Source: Micromonospora radicis (GTDB taxonomy: Bacteria; Actinomycetota; Actinomycetes; Mycobacteriales; Micromonosporaceae). Taken from it: a DNA stretch of 63,545 bases. The DNA lies in contig NZ_QXEC01000031.1 in assembly GCF_003583405.1 (NCBI RefSeq), forward strand, positions 1 to 63,545. Direction: 5' to 3'. This document shows positions 34,539 through 43,174 of this stretch, in pieces. The position numbers and the translations under genes were made by a program. The notes under the pieces were generated by a model. The model did no database searches, was not told the DNA's origin, and saw nothing but the letters and a program-made list of their open reading frames with translations. How positions within the stretch are numbered: position 1 is the first letter of the stretch; each line of letters opens with the position of its first letter.

Positions 34539-35461
34539 CCAGGATGCGCAGCCCCCGTAGCCACCGCCGGCAGCCTGGTCGACACGCCCGTCCGCCGGCT
34601 TCGGGGGACGGCCCGGGGGGCGGGCCAACCCGGCGTCGGCCGGAGCTGGTGGCCCGGGTGGCCGTGTTGGTGGCGGCGGTCGGCGCCGCGGTGGCGTTGG
34701 TCGCCGGCGGCGCGGGCTGGCTGCCCGACCGGGCCGACGCCGACGAGACGAACCCGGGCTCCTCGGCAGCTCCGTTGCTGGCGGCGGTTCCGCCACCCGT
34801 GGTGACCCCGTCGCCGACTCCGCCCACGGCCACGCCGTCGCCGCCAGCGCCGGTGTGGCAACTGGCCGGCCCGGTGCCGTCGGACGGGCGTGGTCGCTTC
34901 GACTACGACGAGCGGACCGGGCCGGTGCTCGGCGGGGCCGGCGGGGTGCAGCGCTATCGGGTCGCGGTGGAGTCCGGTTCGGAGGTGACCACGGACGAGT
35001 TCGCCGCGGCCGTGCAGGAGGCGTTGACCGGTCCGGGTAGCTGGGTGGACAGCGGGCGCTTGCGGTTGCGACAGGTCGACACCACGTCCCGGTACGACTT
35101 CACCGTCTACCTCGCCACGGCGACGACGGCGGGTCGGATGTGCGCGGCCGGCGGGGTCGACATCCGGGTCGGCGGGCGACCGTACACCTCCTGCCGGGCC
35201 CCCGGAAAGGTGATCATCAACCTGGAACGGTGGTGGCGTTCGGTGCCGCACTTCGTCGAGGCGAGGGTGCCGCTGTCGGTCTACCGCACCTACGTGATCA
35301 ACCACGAGGTCGGCCACCAGCTGGGTAACCGGCACGAACGCTGCCCGGGCGCGGGGAAGCCGGCTCCGGTGATGATGCAGCAGACGCTCTTCCTCAAGGG
35401 CTGCGTGGCGAACCCCTGGCCGTATCTCGACGGCCGGCGTTACGCGGGACCGCCACTCTGA
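34535..35461 (+). CDS. DUF3152 secreted metzincin-like protein (copy 1)
   Basis: This 308-residue protein has one N-terminal membrane/signal segment and a Pro/Thr-rich linker, then a DUF3152 domain. It contains HEVGHQLGNRH, a perfect HExxHxxGxxH zinc motif, followed by CPG and PVMMQQT, which could supply a Met-turn. Four cysteines flank the site. A zinc protease activity outside the cell is therefore likely, though the family is formally of unknown function. The ATG at 34535 overlaps the hydrolase stop. A second ATG at 34544 with CAGGAT seven bases before it could give leaderless transcripts. Confidence 0.82.
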   Translation: MTRMRSPRSHRRQPGRHARPPASGDGPGGGPTRRRPELVARVAVLVAAVGAAVALVAGGAGWLPDRADADETNPGSSAAPLLAAVPPPVVTPSPTPPTATPSPPAPVWQLAGPVPSDGRGRFDYDERTGPVLGGAGGVQRYRVAVESGSEVTTDEFAAAVQEALTGPGSWVDSGRLRLRQVDTTSRYDFTVYLATATTAGRMCAAGGVDIRVGGRPYTSCRAPGKVIINLERWWRSVPHFVEARVPLSVYRTYVINHEVGHQLGNRHERCPGAGKPAPVMMQQTLFLKGCVANPWPYLDGRRYAGPPL

Positions 35462-35546
35462 TCCGGTAAACGGGAATCCGTGTGACGGAATGCGCCACGC
35501 GTCGATAAAGCGCAGATATGCCCGATTGGCATGCGACGATGGTGTC

Positions 35547-36389
35547 ATGCCCTCTTCACCCCTTTATGGGCACCCTTCGGCGGGGGATCGGCCGACGGTG
35601 CCCGTGCCCGTGCCCGTGCCCGCGGCCGTGCCCGTGCCCGCGGCCGCGCCCGTGTCCGCGCTCCGGTACCGGCGGCGCCGGTTGGTCACGACCCTCGGCC
35701 TCACGGTGGCGCTCGCGGTCACCGCCACGGTGCTGCTCGGCCGGGGCGGTGACGACCGACGGCCCGCCCGGGATGCCGGCGGCCAGAGCCGGCTCGCGTA
35801 CGGGGCGGTGGAGCAGCCCAGCGCGTACCCGAGCGTCGGTGCCGGCAGCTTCCAGCTCGCCGACGGGGACTCACCGGTGCACGGATCCGACGGCCCGCTG
35901 GCACGTTACCGGGTGGCCGTCGAGCAGGGCACCGGGCAGGATCCGGCCGGCTTCGCGGCGGATGTCGACGCGGTGCTCGGTGACCCGCGCAGCTGGATCG
36001 GCTCGGGCGAACTGCGGGTGCAGCGGGTCGCCGCCGACGCCGACTTCACCGTCTACCTGGCCAGCCCGCGTACCTCCGAGGCGATGTGCGCCGAGGGGGG
36101 CCTGGACACCGAGGCGTACACCTCGTGTCGCCTGCCCGGACAGGTGATCATCAACCTGGCGCGCTGGCTGGAGGCGGTGCCGGACTACGGCGCGCCGATC
36201 GAGGTCTACCGGGCGTACGTGATCAACCACGAGGTCGGGCACGAGTTCGGCGAGTGGCACGAGGCCTGCCCCGGCCCCGGCCACCCCGCGCCGGTGATGC
36301 AGCAGCAGACGTACGGCCTGACCGGCTGCGTGGCGAACGCCTGGCCGTACCTCGACGGCCACCGGTACGCCGGCGACGTCGTCCCCTGA
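35547..36389 (+). CDS. DUF3152 secreted metzincin-like protein (copy 2)
   Basis: This 280-residue paralogue of the preceding gene has a cytoplasmic start with PVPVPVPAAVPVPA repeats, one membrane segment (about 45-66), and a DUF3152 domain with HEVGHEFGEWH and PVMQQQT. Alignment by eye shows the same order of cysteines and the closing NAWPYLDGHRYAG. The pair is a tandem duplication. The ATG at 35547 follows GACGAT (35535-35540) by six bases and has no ribosome site. Confidence 0.82.
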   Translation: MPSSPLYGHPSAGDRPTVPVPVPVPAAVPVPAAAPVSALRYRRRRLVTTLGLTVALAVTATVLLGRGGDDRRPARDAGGQSRLAYGAVEQPSAYPSVGAGSFQLADGDSPVHGSDGPLARYRVAVEQGTGQDPAGFAADVDAVLGDPRSWIGSGELRVQRVAADADFTVYLASPRTSEAMCAEGGLDTEAYTSCRLPGQVIINLARWLEAVPDYGAPIEVYRAYVINHEVGHEFGEWHEACPGPGHPAPVMQQQTYGLTGCVANAWPYLDGHRYAGDVVP

Positions 36390-36515
36390 CCCGGCGCCCC
36401 GGCCGGTATTCCCGCTCCCGCATGCCGGGCGACGTGTCGCTGCTCATGGTCGATGGGTGGGTGACCGAGCGACAATGGGCCGGTTGTCCGCCACATCGAT
36501 CCCGGGGAGTTCATC

Positions 36516-37697
36516 GTGTCGTTGCCCCCGCTCGTCGAGCCTGCCGCCGAGCTGACCGTTGACGAGATCCGCCGCTACTCACGCCACCTGATCATTCCGG
36601 ATGTCGGGGTGACCGGGCAGAAGCGGCTGAAGAACGCCCGGGTGCTCTGTGTCGGCGCCGGTGGACTCGGTTCGCCCGCCCTGATGTACCTGGCCGCCGC
36701 CGGAGTCGGCACCCTCGGCATCATCGACTTCGACACCGTCGACGAGTCCAACCTGCAGCGGCAGATCATCCACGGCGTCTCCGACGTCGGCCGGTCCAAG
36801 GCCGAGTCGGCGGCGGCCAGCATCCGTGAGATCAACCCGCTGGTCAACGTCGAGATCCACAACACCGCGCTGGATCGGGAGAACGTCCGCGAGATCTTCG
36901 CGCAGTACGACCTGATCGTCGACGGCACGGACAACTTCGCCACCCGGTACATGGTCAACGACGCGGCGGTGCTGCTCGGCAAGCCGTACGTCTGGGGGTC
37001 GATCTACCGGTTCGACGGCCAGGCGTCGGTGTTCTGGGCCGAGCACGGCCCCTGCTACCGCTGCCTCTACCCGGAGCCCCCGCCGCCCGGCATGGTTCCC
37101 TCCTGCGCCGAGGGCGGTGTGCTCGGCGTGCTCTGCGCCTCGATCGGCTCGATCCAGGTCAACGAGGCGATCAAGCTGCTCGCCGGCATCGGTGAGCCGC
37201 TGGTCGGCCGACTGATGGTCTACGACGCCCTGGAGATGAGCTACCGCAAGATCAAGGTCCGCAAGGATCCGAACTGCGTGCTCTGCGGCGAGAACGCCAC
37301 CCTCACCGACCTGCTGGAGGACTACGAGGACTTCTGCGGCGCGGTGTCGGTGGAGGCACAGGAGGCGACGCTCGACGCGACCATCACCGCGGCCGAGCTG
37401 AAGGAGTGGCAGGACGCCGGCAAGGACATCTTCCTCGTCGACGTGCGGGAGCCGGCCGAGTACGAGATCGTCCGCATCCCCGGCGCCACGCTGATCCCCA
37501 AGGGCGAGATCCTCTCCGGAGAGGCGCTCGCCAAGCTGCCGCAGGACAAGCAGGTCGTGCTGCACTGCAAGTCCGGCGTCCGCTCCGCCGAGGCGCTGGC
37601 CGCGCTGAAGGCGGCCGGATTCCGCGACGCCGTACACGTGCAGGGTGGGGTGCTCTCCTGGATCAAGCAGATCGACCCCTCACTGCCCGCGTACTGA
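36516..37697 (+). CDS. moeZ: Adenylyltransferase/sulfurtransferase MoeZ
   Basis: This 393-residue fusion activates ubiquitin-like sulfur carriers. The ThiF/MoeB domain has the nucleotide loop VGAGGLGSP, an Arg/Asn/Asp set in DESNLQRQ, and zinc cysteines in CYRCLYPEP and CVLCGEN. The C-terminal rhodanese domain holds the catalytic Cys in LHCKSGVRS. It would adenylate and thiocarboxylate MoaD-, CysO- or ThiS-like carriers. GGGGAG is six bases before the GTG. M. tuberculosis Rv3206c (moeB1/moeZ) lies beside the same neighbours. Confidence 0.95.
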   Translation: MSLPPLVEPAAELTVDEIRRYSRHLIIPDVGVTGQKRLKNARVLCVGAGGLGSPALMYLAAAGVGTLGIIDFDTVDESNLQRQIIHGVSDVGRSKAESAAASIREINPLVNVEIHNTALDRENVREIFAQYDLIVDGTDNFATRYMVNDAAVLLGKPYVWGSIYRFDGQASVFWAEHGPCYRCLYPEPPPPGMVPSCAEGGVLGVLCASIGSIQVNEAIKLLAGIGEPLVGRLMVYDALEMSYRKIKVRKDPNCVLCGENATLTDLLEDYEDFCGAVSVEAQEATLDATITAAELKEWQDAGKDIFLVDVREPAEYEIVRIPGATLIPKGEILSGEALAKLPQDKQVVLHCKSGVRSAEALAALKAAGFRDAVHVQGGVLSWIKQIDPSLPAY

Positions 37698-37700
37698 CGT

Positions 37701-37745
37701 GAGGAAGGGCCCCTCTCGACGCCTCCGGGTAGCGGAGGGGCCCAC
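37701..37745 (+). repeat. Intergenic GACGCCT element, copy 1
   Basis: This 45-bp element starts four bases after the moeZ stop. It has arms GGGCCCCTC (37707-37715) and GAGGGGCCC (37735-37743) and the core GACGCCTCCGGGTAGCGG. Related copies lie at 40071-40115 and, inverted, at 44698-44742. Here it can fold as a terminator for moeZ. Confidence 0.65.
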
Positions 37746-37847
37746 TCGACATCGGTCACTTCGCCCTGCTCGAACCTGCCGTCGGGCCGGTGTCGGCTGC
37801 CCGATTCTCCGAGGCGGGATCATGTTTGCGCCGGTAGCCTGACCGCC

Positions 37848-38669
37848 GTGGTCGACATCGACGCCGCGATCGGGTTCGTGGTGGCACACGGGGACGCGGT
37901 GGAGCGTGCCCGGCTCTCCTGGTTGCGTACCGGCGCGTCGCCGTCCGCCGAGACGCTGGACAGCGCCGAGGTCGGCCAGACCCTGGGCGGCGGCTGGCCG
38001 GCCTCCTGGGGCGACGAGGTCGCCTCGGTCGACGCGACCTGCTTCCGCCTCGCCGAACTCGACGACCTCGGCGCGCTGAGCCGCCCGGCCGCCCGGCGGG
38101 CGTTGGACTGGCTGGCCGCCGGCCAGCGGCAGGACGGCTGCTGGGAGGAGGACGCGGCGCTCGCCGACGTCGCGCCCGAGTGGGCCCGCCCCGGCGATCC
38201 CGAGGCACGGCTGTACCTGACCGCCAGTGCCGCCTTCTGGCTCACCGTGGCGGGCCTGGACGCCCGCGCCGCCGGGCCACTCGACCACCGGGTCGGCGGA
38301 GCGTACGCCGGGGTGGTGCACGCCGCGGGCCAGGCGCTCGCCGCCCACCTCAACCCCGACGGGAGCTGGCCGTCGTACCTCGCCACCGGCTGGCTGAGCG
38401 CCGCGGTGCTGCACCGGCAACAGCTCTTCTACGAGTCGGCCCGGATCAAGGCGGTGCTCGCCGAGCGGATCCCGCAGGCGTCACCGACCGACGCCGCGTG
38501 GCTCGCCGCGACGCTACGCCGCGTCGGCGTCGACGAGCAGGAGTGGACCCTGGTGGCGGCCCGCCGCCGGCTGGCCGAGACCCAACGCAGCGACGGCGGG
38601 TGGACCAGCGACGACGGCCACCAGTTCGACGTACACACCACCCTCGCCGCAATCCGCGCCTTCCGCTGA
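37848..38669 (+). CDS. Prenyltransferase/squalene-oxidase-repeat protein
   Basis: This 273-residue all-helical protein has repeated QW-type motifs (QRQDGCWEED, NPDGSWPSY, QRSDGGWTSDDG) as in terpene cyclases and prenyltransferase beta-barrels. It is shorter than active cyclases (over 500 residues) and shows no DDxDD-type catalytic motif, so it may be a binding or partial protein. The GTG at 37848 follows TAGCCT (37835-37840) by seven bases with no ribosome site. It converges with proA across a long palindrome. Confidence 0.75.
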   Translation: MVDIDAAIGFVVAHGDAVERARLSWLRTGASPSAETLDSAEVGQTLGGGWPASWGDEVASVDATCFRLAELDDLGALSRPAARRALDWLAAGQRQDGCWEEDAALADVAPEWARPGDPEARLYLTASAAFWLTVAGLDARAAGPLDHRVGGAYAGVVHAAGQALAAHLNPDGSWPSYLATGWLSAAVLHRQQLFYESARIKAVLAERIPQASPTDAAWLAATLRRVGVDEQEWTLVAARRRLAETQRSDGGWTSDDGHQFDVHTTLAAIRAFR

Positions 38670-38693
38670 CCCCACCCCCCGTCCCTCCGCGCC

Positions 38694-38776
38694 CGTCCCT
38701 CCGCGTTGATCATGAAGTTATTGCACGGGGAAGCGCTTGCCGCTGGCAATAACTTCATGATCAACACGGAGGGACG
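38694..38776. repeat. Intergenic palindrome of the TTGATCATGA family, copy 1
   Basis: Arms 38694-38724 and 38746-38776 (31 nt) pair with one mismatch. The inner 20 nt, from GTTGATCATGAAG to TTATTGC, are perfect. The loop is 21 nt. It lies between the convergent ends of the squalene-oxidase-repeat gene and proA and can terminate both. The AT-rich arms contrast with the surroundings. A related palindrome is at 58972-59031. Confidence 0.8.
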
Positions 38777-38808
38777 CGGAGGGGCTCGGAGGAGGGAGGG
38801 AGGGAGGG

Positions 38809-40053
38809 TTAGGGGCGGAGGTGGCCGGTGCCGGTTACTACGTACTTGGTGCTGGTCAGTTCGGGCAGGCCCATGGGGCCACGGGCGTGCAGCTTCTGGG
38901 TGGAGATGCCGATCTCGGCGCCGAAGCCGAACTCGCCGCCGTCGGTGAACCGGGTGGAGGCGTTCACCATCACCGCGGCCGAGTCGACCCGGGCCACGAA
39001 CTCCCGGGCGGCGGACTGCGAGTCGGTGACGATGGCCTCGGTGTGGCCGGTGCCGTACCGCCGGATGTGTTCGACCGCCGCGTCGAGGGAGTCGACCACA
39101 GCGACCGAGATGTCCGCCGACAGGTACTCGGTGGCGAAGTCCTCGTCGGTGGCCGGGACCACCGCGTCGGAGAGGCGTGCCACCTCGGCGGAGCCGTGCA
39201 CGGTCACGCCGGCCTCGGCGAAGGCGGCCAGCATCGCCGGCAGGAAGTCCTCGGCGACGGCGGCGTGTACCAGCAGCGACTCGGCGGTGTTGCAGGTGGA
39301 CAGCCGCTGGGTCTTCGCGTTCAGGGCGATCGACACGGCCATCGACAGGTCGGCGGCGGCGTCCACGTAGACGTGGCAGTTGCCCACCCCGGTCTCGATC
39401 ACCGGCACGGTGGACTCCTCGACCACGGTCCGGATCAGCGACGCGCCGCCGCGCGGGATCAGCACGTCGACCAGGCCCCGGGCCCGCATCAGTTCCTTGA
39501 CCGAGTCGCGGCTGCTGGCATCGAGCAGCTGCACCGCGTCGGCCGGCAGGCCGGCACCGGTGATCGCGTCCCGCAGCACGGCGACCAGCGCGGCGTTGGA
39601 GTGCGCGGCCGACGAGGAGCCGCGCAGCAGCGCCGCGTTGCCGGACTTCAGGCAGATGCCGGCGGCGTCCACGGTGACGTTCGGCCGCCCCTCGTAGACG
39701 ATGCCGACCACGCCGAACGGTACCCGGATCTGGCGTAGCTCCAGCCCGTTGGGCAGGGTCGAGCCGCGGACCACCTCACCCACCGGGTCGGGCAGCGCGG
39801 CCATCTGGCGCAGCGCGTCGGCGATGCCGGCCACCCGGTCCTCGTCGAGGGCGAGCCGGTCGAGCACGGCCGCGCTCAGTCCGGCTTCGCGCCCGGCCGC
39901 CAGGTCCGCCGCGTTGCCGGCCAGGATCTCCGGCGTACGCGCCACCAGCGCGTCGGCCATCGCGTGCAGCGCGGCGTCCTTGGTGGTACGCGTCGTCACG
40001 GCGAGGGTCTCCGCCGCCGTCCGTGCCCGGCGCGCCTGCTCGGTCACGCTCAT
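38809..40053 (-). CDS. proA: Glutamate-5-semialdehyde dehydrogenase
   Basis: This is the 414-residue second enzyme of proline synthesis, reducing glutamyl-5-phosphate with NADPH. The catalytic Cys lies in LSTCNTAESLL, and the GVVGIVYEGRPNVTVDA and MVNASTRFTDGGEFGFGAEIG signatures are present. The ATG at 40053 has AAGGAG with six-base spacing. It is downstream of proB with an 82-bp gap. Confidence 0.97.
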   Translation of the reverse strand: MSVTEQARRARTAAETLAVTTRTTKDAALHAMADALVARTPEILAGNAADLAAGREAGLSAAVLDRLALDEDRVAGIADALRQMAALPDPVGEVVRGSTLPNGLELRQIRVPFGVVGIVYEGRPNVTVDAAGICLKSGNAALLRGSSSAAHSNAALVAVLRDAITGAGLPADAVQLLDASSRDSVKELMRARGLVDVLIPRGGASLIRTVVEESTVPVIETGVGNCHVYVDAAADLSMAVSIALNAKTQRLSTCNTAESLLVHAAVAEDFLPAMLAAFAEAGVTVHGSAEVARLSDAVVPATDEDFATEYLSADISVAVVDSLDAAVEHIRRYGTGHTEAIVTDSQSAAREFVARVDSAAVMVNASTRFTDGGEFGFGAEIGISTQKLHARGPMGLPELTSTKYVVTGTGHLRP

Positions 40054-40070
40054 CCCATGCTCCTTCGGGT

Positions 40071-40115
40071 AAGGAAGGGCTCCCTGTTGACGCCTCGGGT
40101 GGCGGAGGGGCCCCA
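40071..40115 (+). repeat. Intergenic GACGCCT element, copy 2
   Basis: This sequence between proB and proA runs AAGGAAGGGC, then CCTGTTGACGCCTCGGG, then GGAGGGGCCCC. It matches the element after moeZ in order and spacing. Its hairpin is weaker. It sits inside the proBA unit and could modulate proA expression. Confidence 0.6.
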
Positions 40116-40135
40116 TGTTGTCACGTCGTCCCGGC

Positions 40136-41245
40136 TCACAGCAGCACCAGGTCGTCGCGGTGCACGACCTCCCGTTCGTACGCCGGGCCGAGCGCCGCGG
40201 CAAGTTCCGCGGTGGAGCGACCGAGTAGTCCGGGTAGCTCGACCGCGTCGTAGTTGACCAGGCCACGGGCGACCGGCGCACCGGCGGTGTCGACCAGGTC
40301 CACCGGGTCGCCCGCGGTGAACGCCCCGTCGACGGCGGTGATCCCGGCCGGCAGTAGTGACTTGCGCCGACCCACCACGGCGGCCACCGCGCCCGGGTCG
40401 AGGTGCAGCCGACCGCGGGGCGAGGTCGCGTGGGCGAGCCAGAACAGCCGGGCCGCCGGCCGGCTGAGGCTGGGCTGGAAGTACGTCCCGACCGGCTCGC
40501 CGGCCAGCGCCGCGACGGCCTGCGCGGCGGAGGTGAGCACCACCGGGATGCCGAAGCCGGTGGCGATCCGGGCCGCCTCGACCTTGGTCACCATGCCGCC
40601 GGTACCGACGCCGGAGCGTCCGCTGCCGCCGATGTCGACCCCGACCAGGTCCGTCTCGTCGCGTACCTCCGCGATGCGGCGGGAGCCGGGCCGCGACGGG
40701 TCGCCGGTCCAGAGGGCGTCGACGTCGGAGAGGAGGACCAACAGGTCGGCGTCGACCAGCGCGGCCACCAGCGCGGCCAGCCGGTCGTTGTCGCCGAACC
40801 GGATCTCCTCGGTGGCGACCGTGTCGTTCTCGTTGACGATCGGCACCGCCCGCAGGTCGAGCAGCTTGCGCAGGGTGCGGTACGCGTTGCGGTAGTGCGC
40901 GCGCCGGGTCACGTCGTCGACGGTGAGCAGCACCTGGCCGACGGTGCGACCGTGCCGGGCGAAGGCGGCGGCGTACCGGCCGATCAGCAGGCCCTGGCCG
41001 ACGCTCGCGGCGGCCTGCTGGGTGGCCAGGTCGCGTGGTCGCCGGGTCAAACCCAGCGGGGACAGGCCGGCGGCGATCGCGCCGGAGGAGACGAGCACCA
41101 CCTCGCGGCCGTCGGCGGTCCGGGTGCCGAGGGCATCGACGAGCGTGTCGAGGCGCTCGTCGTCCAGCCCGCCGGTGGCGGTGGTCAACGAGGAAGATCC
41201 GATCTTGACGACGACCCGCCGGGCCGCCGTGACTGCGTCGCGCAC
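40136..41245 (-). CDS. proB: Glutamate 5-kinase
   Basis: This 369-residue first enzyme of proline synthesis has an amino-acid-kinase domain (VVVKIGSSSLT, VSSGAIAAG, NENDTVA, FGDNDRLAALVA) and a C-terminal PUA domain. The GTG at 41245 was chosen because the protein begins RDAVTAARRVVVKIGSS as in homologues, and CAGAAT (41257-41252) lies six bases upstream without a ribosome site. It is divergent from the alkyltransferase-like gene with only 61 bases between. Confidence 0.96.
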   Translation of the reverse strand: MRDAVTAARRVVVKIGSSSLTTATGGLDDERLDTLVDALGTRTADGREVVLVSSGAIAAGLSPLGLTRRPRDLATQQAAASVGQGLLIGRYAAAFARHGRTVGQVLLTVDDVTRRAHYRNAYRTLRKLLDLRAVPIVNENDTVATEEIRFGDNDRLAALVAALVDADLLVLLSDVDALWTGDPSRPGSRRIAEVRDETDLVGVDIGGSGRSGVGTGGMVTKVEAARIATGFGIPVVLTSAAQAVAALAGEPVGTYFQPSLSRPAARLFWLAHATSPRGRLHLDPGAVAAVVGRRKSLLPAGITAVDGAFTAGDPVDLVDTAGAPVARGLVNYDAVELPGLLGRSTAELAAALGPAYEREVVHRDDLVLL

Positions 41246-41306
41246 CCGCCTATTCTGCGTGGTCGTCGCCGGGCGGTCCGTCGGCGTTCCCATACTCTGG
41301 CCGGTT

Positions 41307-41621
41307 GTGACACCAGACGAGTACGTCGAGGCGGTGCTGGAACTGGTCGACCGGATCCCGCCGGGCCGGGTGATGTCGTACGGGGCGGTGGCCGACGCGC
41401 TCGCCGAGCGCTCCGGCCGGGCCTCCGCCCGGCTGGTGGGGGCGATCATGGCCCGGCACGGTGGGGCCGTCGGCTGGCACCGGGTGGTCAACGCCTCCGG
41501 TGCGATGCCGCCCCGGCTCGCGGCCGAGGCGCGGGCGCGCTGGCTCAGCGAGGGCACCCCGTTGCGCCAGGACCGGGTGGACATGCGAACGGCCAGTTGG
41601 TGGCCCGGTGAGGGGATGTGA
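41307..41621 (+). CDS. Alkyltransferase-like protein (ATL)
   Basis: This 104-residue homologue of the DNA-binding domain of O6-alkylguanine-DNA alkyltransferase has the motif RVMSYGAVADAL. At the position of the alkyl-accepting Cys (PCHR) it has VGWHRVV, so Trp replaces Cys, the hallmark of ATL proteins. ATLs bind alkylated guanine and hand it to nucleotide excision repair. TACTCT (41293-41298) is eight bases before the GTG, again suggesting leaderless mRNA. Confidence 0.9.
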   Translation: MTPDEYVEAVLELVDRIPPGRVMSYGAVADALAERSGRASARLVGAIMARHGGAVGWHRVVNASGAMPPRLAAEARARWLSEGTPLRQDRVDMRTASWWPGEGM

Positions 41622-41653
41622 CCGGAGGCGTAACGTGAGTAACATTCGGCACT

Positions 41654-43174
41654 ATGAGTGCACCGCCGGGCGGCTCCGGCTCGTCGCCAGATCCCGGCTC
41701 GTCGCCAGATCCCGGCTCGCCGACCGGTTCCGGTTCGTCGCCTGATCCCGGGGCACCCGTCGCGGCACCGGCCCGGCTGCCGCGCAAGGTGCATGTCGGG
41801 TACGCGGCCGGCTCGCTGGCCACCGGGGCGTTCGGCACGGTGCCGGGCTTGCTGCTGCTGCCTTACCTGACCGACACGCTCGGCGTGGCGGCGGGCGTCG
41901 CCGCGTTGCTGGTGCTCTTGCCGAAGGCGTGGGACGTGCTGGTCAACCCGGTCGCCGGGCGGATCTCCGACCGCACCCGGTCGCGGTGGGGCGCCCGCCG
42001 CCCGTACCTGCTCTTCGGTGGGCTGGCGCTGGCCGTGCTGTTCGGGTCGATCTTCGCGGCACCGTTCGGCGCCGGTCCGGCCGCCGGGGCGTACGTCGCC
42101 GTCGCCTTCCTGGCCACCGCGACCGCGTTCGCCTTCTTCCAGGTGCCGTACGTGGCGATGCCGGCCGAGTTGACCTCCGACTACGCCGAGCGTACCCGGA
42201 TGATGACCTGGCGGATCGCGGTGCTGGCGCTGGCCATCCTGGCCGCCGGTGCGCTCGCGCCGCTGGTCCGCGACGCCGCCGGTGGTGGGCTGCCGGGGCA
42301 CCGCTGGATGGGGCTGTTCGTCGCCGCGTTGATCGCAGTCGGCGCGGTCGGCGCCTTCCTCGGCACCCGCTCCGCTCCCCGGGGTGAGGTGGGCGAGAGC
42401 GAACCGAGCCTGCGCGCCCAGCTCGCCGTGGCCGGGCGCAACCGTCCGTTCCGGGCGCTGCTGCTCTGCTTCGTGGTGCAGTCGGCCGGGGTGGCCACGA
42501 TCCTCGCCGGGGTGCAGTACTTCGCCGACCAGATCCTGCGTGACTCGGCCACCGGTCCGACGCTGCTGTTCGTCTGCTTCGTCGGGCCGGCGCTGGTGGT
42601 GATGCCGCTGTGGTCCCGGGTGGGTGCCCGGCTGGGCAAGCTCGCCGCCCTGGTGCTGGCCTCGCTGATCCTGGCGTCCGGCGGGCTGGCGCTGGTCGTG
42701 GCGCCGCTGCTGCCCACCGTCGTGATCTACCTGCTGGTCGCGTTGCTCGGCGTCGGCTACGCGGGGCAACAGGTGTTCGCGCTGGCCATGTTGCCGGACT
42801 GCATCGCGTACGACACCGCCCGTACCGGCCGTCGCCAGGCCGGCGTCTTCACCGGCCTGTGGACCGCCGGGGAGACCTTCGGCCTGGCCCTCGGCCCCGG
42901 CATCTACGGTCTGGTGCTGGCCCTCACCGGCTACGTCTCTTCCACCACCGGTACCGCCGCCGCCCAGTCCGACACCGCCCGCCTCGGCGTCCTGCTCGGC
43001 TTCACCCTCCTTCCGGCCCTGCTCATCGCCCTGGCCATCCTGTTCCTGCGCCCCTACGACCTCACCGAAGCTCACCTCGGACCCACCACCGACGTGGCCA
43101 CCGCACCCGATCGTGCAGTCGTGGTCGGGGCGGCAGCCGCTGAACCGAACGGAAAGGGCATCACTACTTCATGA
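41654..43174 (+). CDS. MFS transporter, GPH/MFS_2 sugar-cation symporter type
   Basis: This 506-residue transporter has about twelve membrane segments, the motif DVLVNPVAGRISDRTRSRWGARRPY typical of GPH symporters (first half VLVNPVAGRISDR), and FFQVPYVAMPAEL. The first ~35 residues are a SSPDPGSS repeat encoded by a 15-18-bp direct repeat. Its stop overlaps the ATG of the PLP enzyme gene, so the two are likely functionally paired. Confidence 0.87.
   Translation: MSAPPGGSGSSPDPGSSPDPGSPTGSGSSPDPGAPVAAPARLPRKVHVGYAAGSLATGAFGTVPGLLLLPYLTDTLGVAAGVAALLVLLPKAWDVLVNPVAGRISDRTRSRWGARRPYLLFGGLALAVLFGSIFAAPFGAGPAAGAYVAVAFLATATAFAFFQVPYVAMPAELTSDYAERTRMMTWRIAVLALAILAAGALAPLVRDAAGGGLPGHRWMGLFVAALIAVGAVGAFLGTRSAPRGEVGESEPSLRAQLAVAGRNRPFRALLLCFVVQSAGVATILAGVQYFADQILRDSATGPTLLFVCFVGPALVVMPLWSRVGARLGKLAALVLASLILASGGLALVVAPLLPTVVIYLLVALLGVGYAGQQVFALAMLPDCIAYDTARTGRRQAGVFTGLWTAGETFGLALGPGIYGLVLALTGYVSSTTGTAAAQSDTARLGVLLGFTLLPALLIALAILFLRPYDLTEAHLGPTTDVATAPDRAVVVGAAAAEPNGKGITTS

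Noticed and set aside
41250..43075. Long minus-strand frame extending proB upstream
   Set aside because: It lies antisense to the ATL and MFS genes. The proB homologous region begins at 41245 with a good promoter-like -10.
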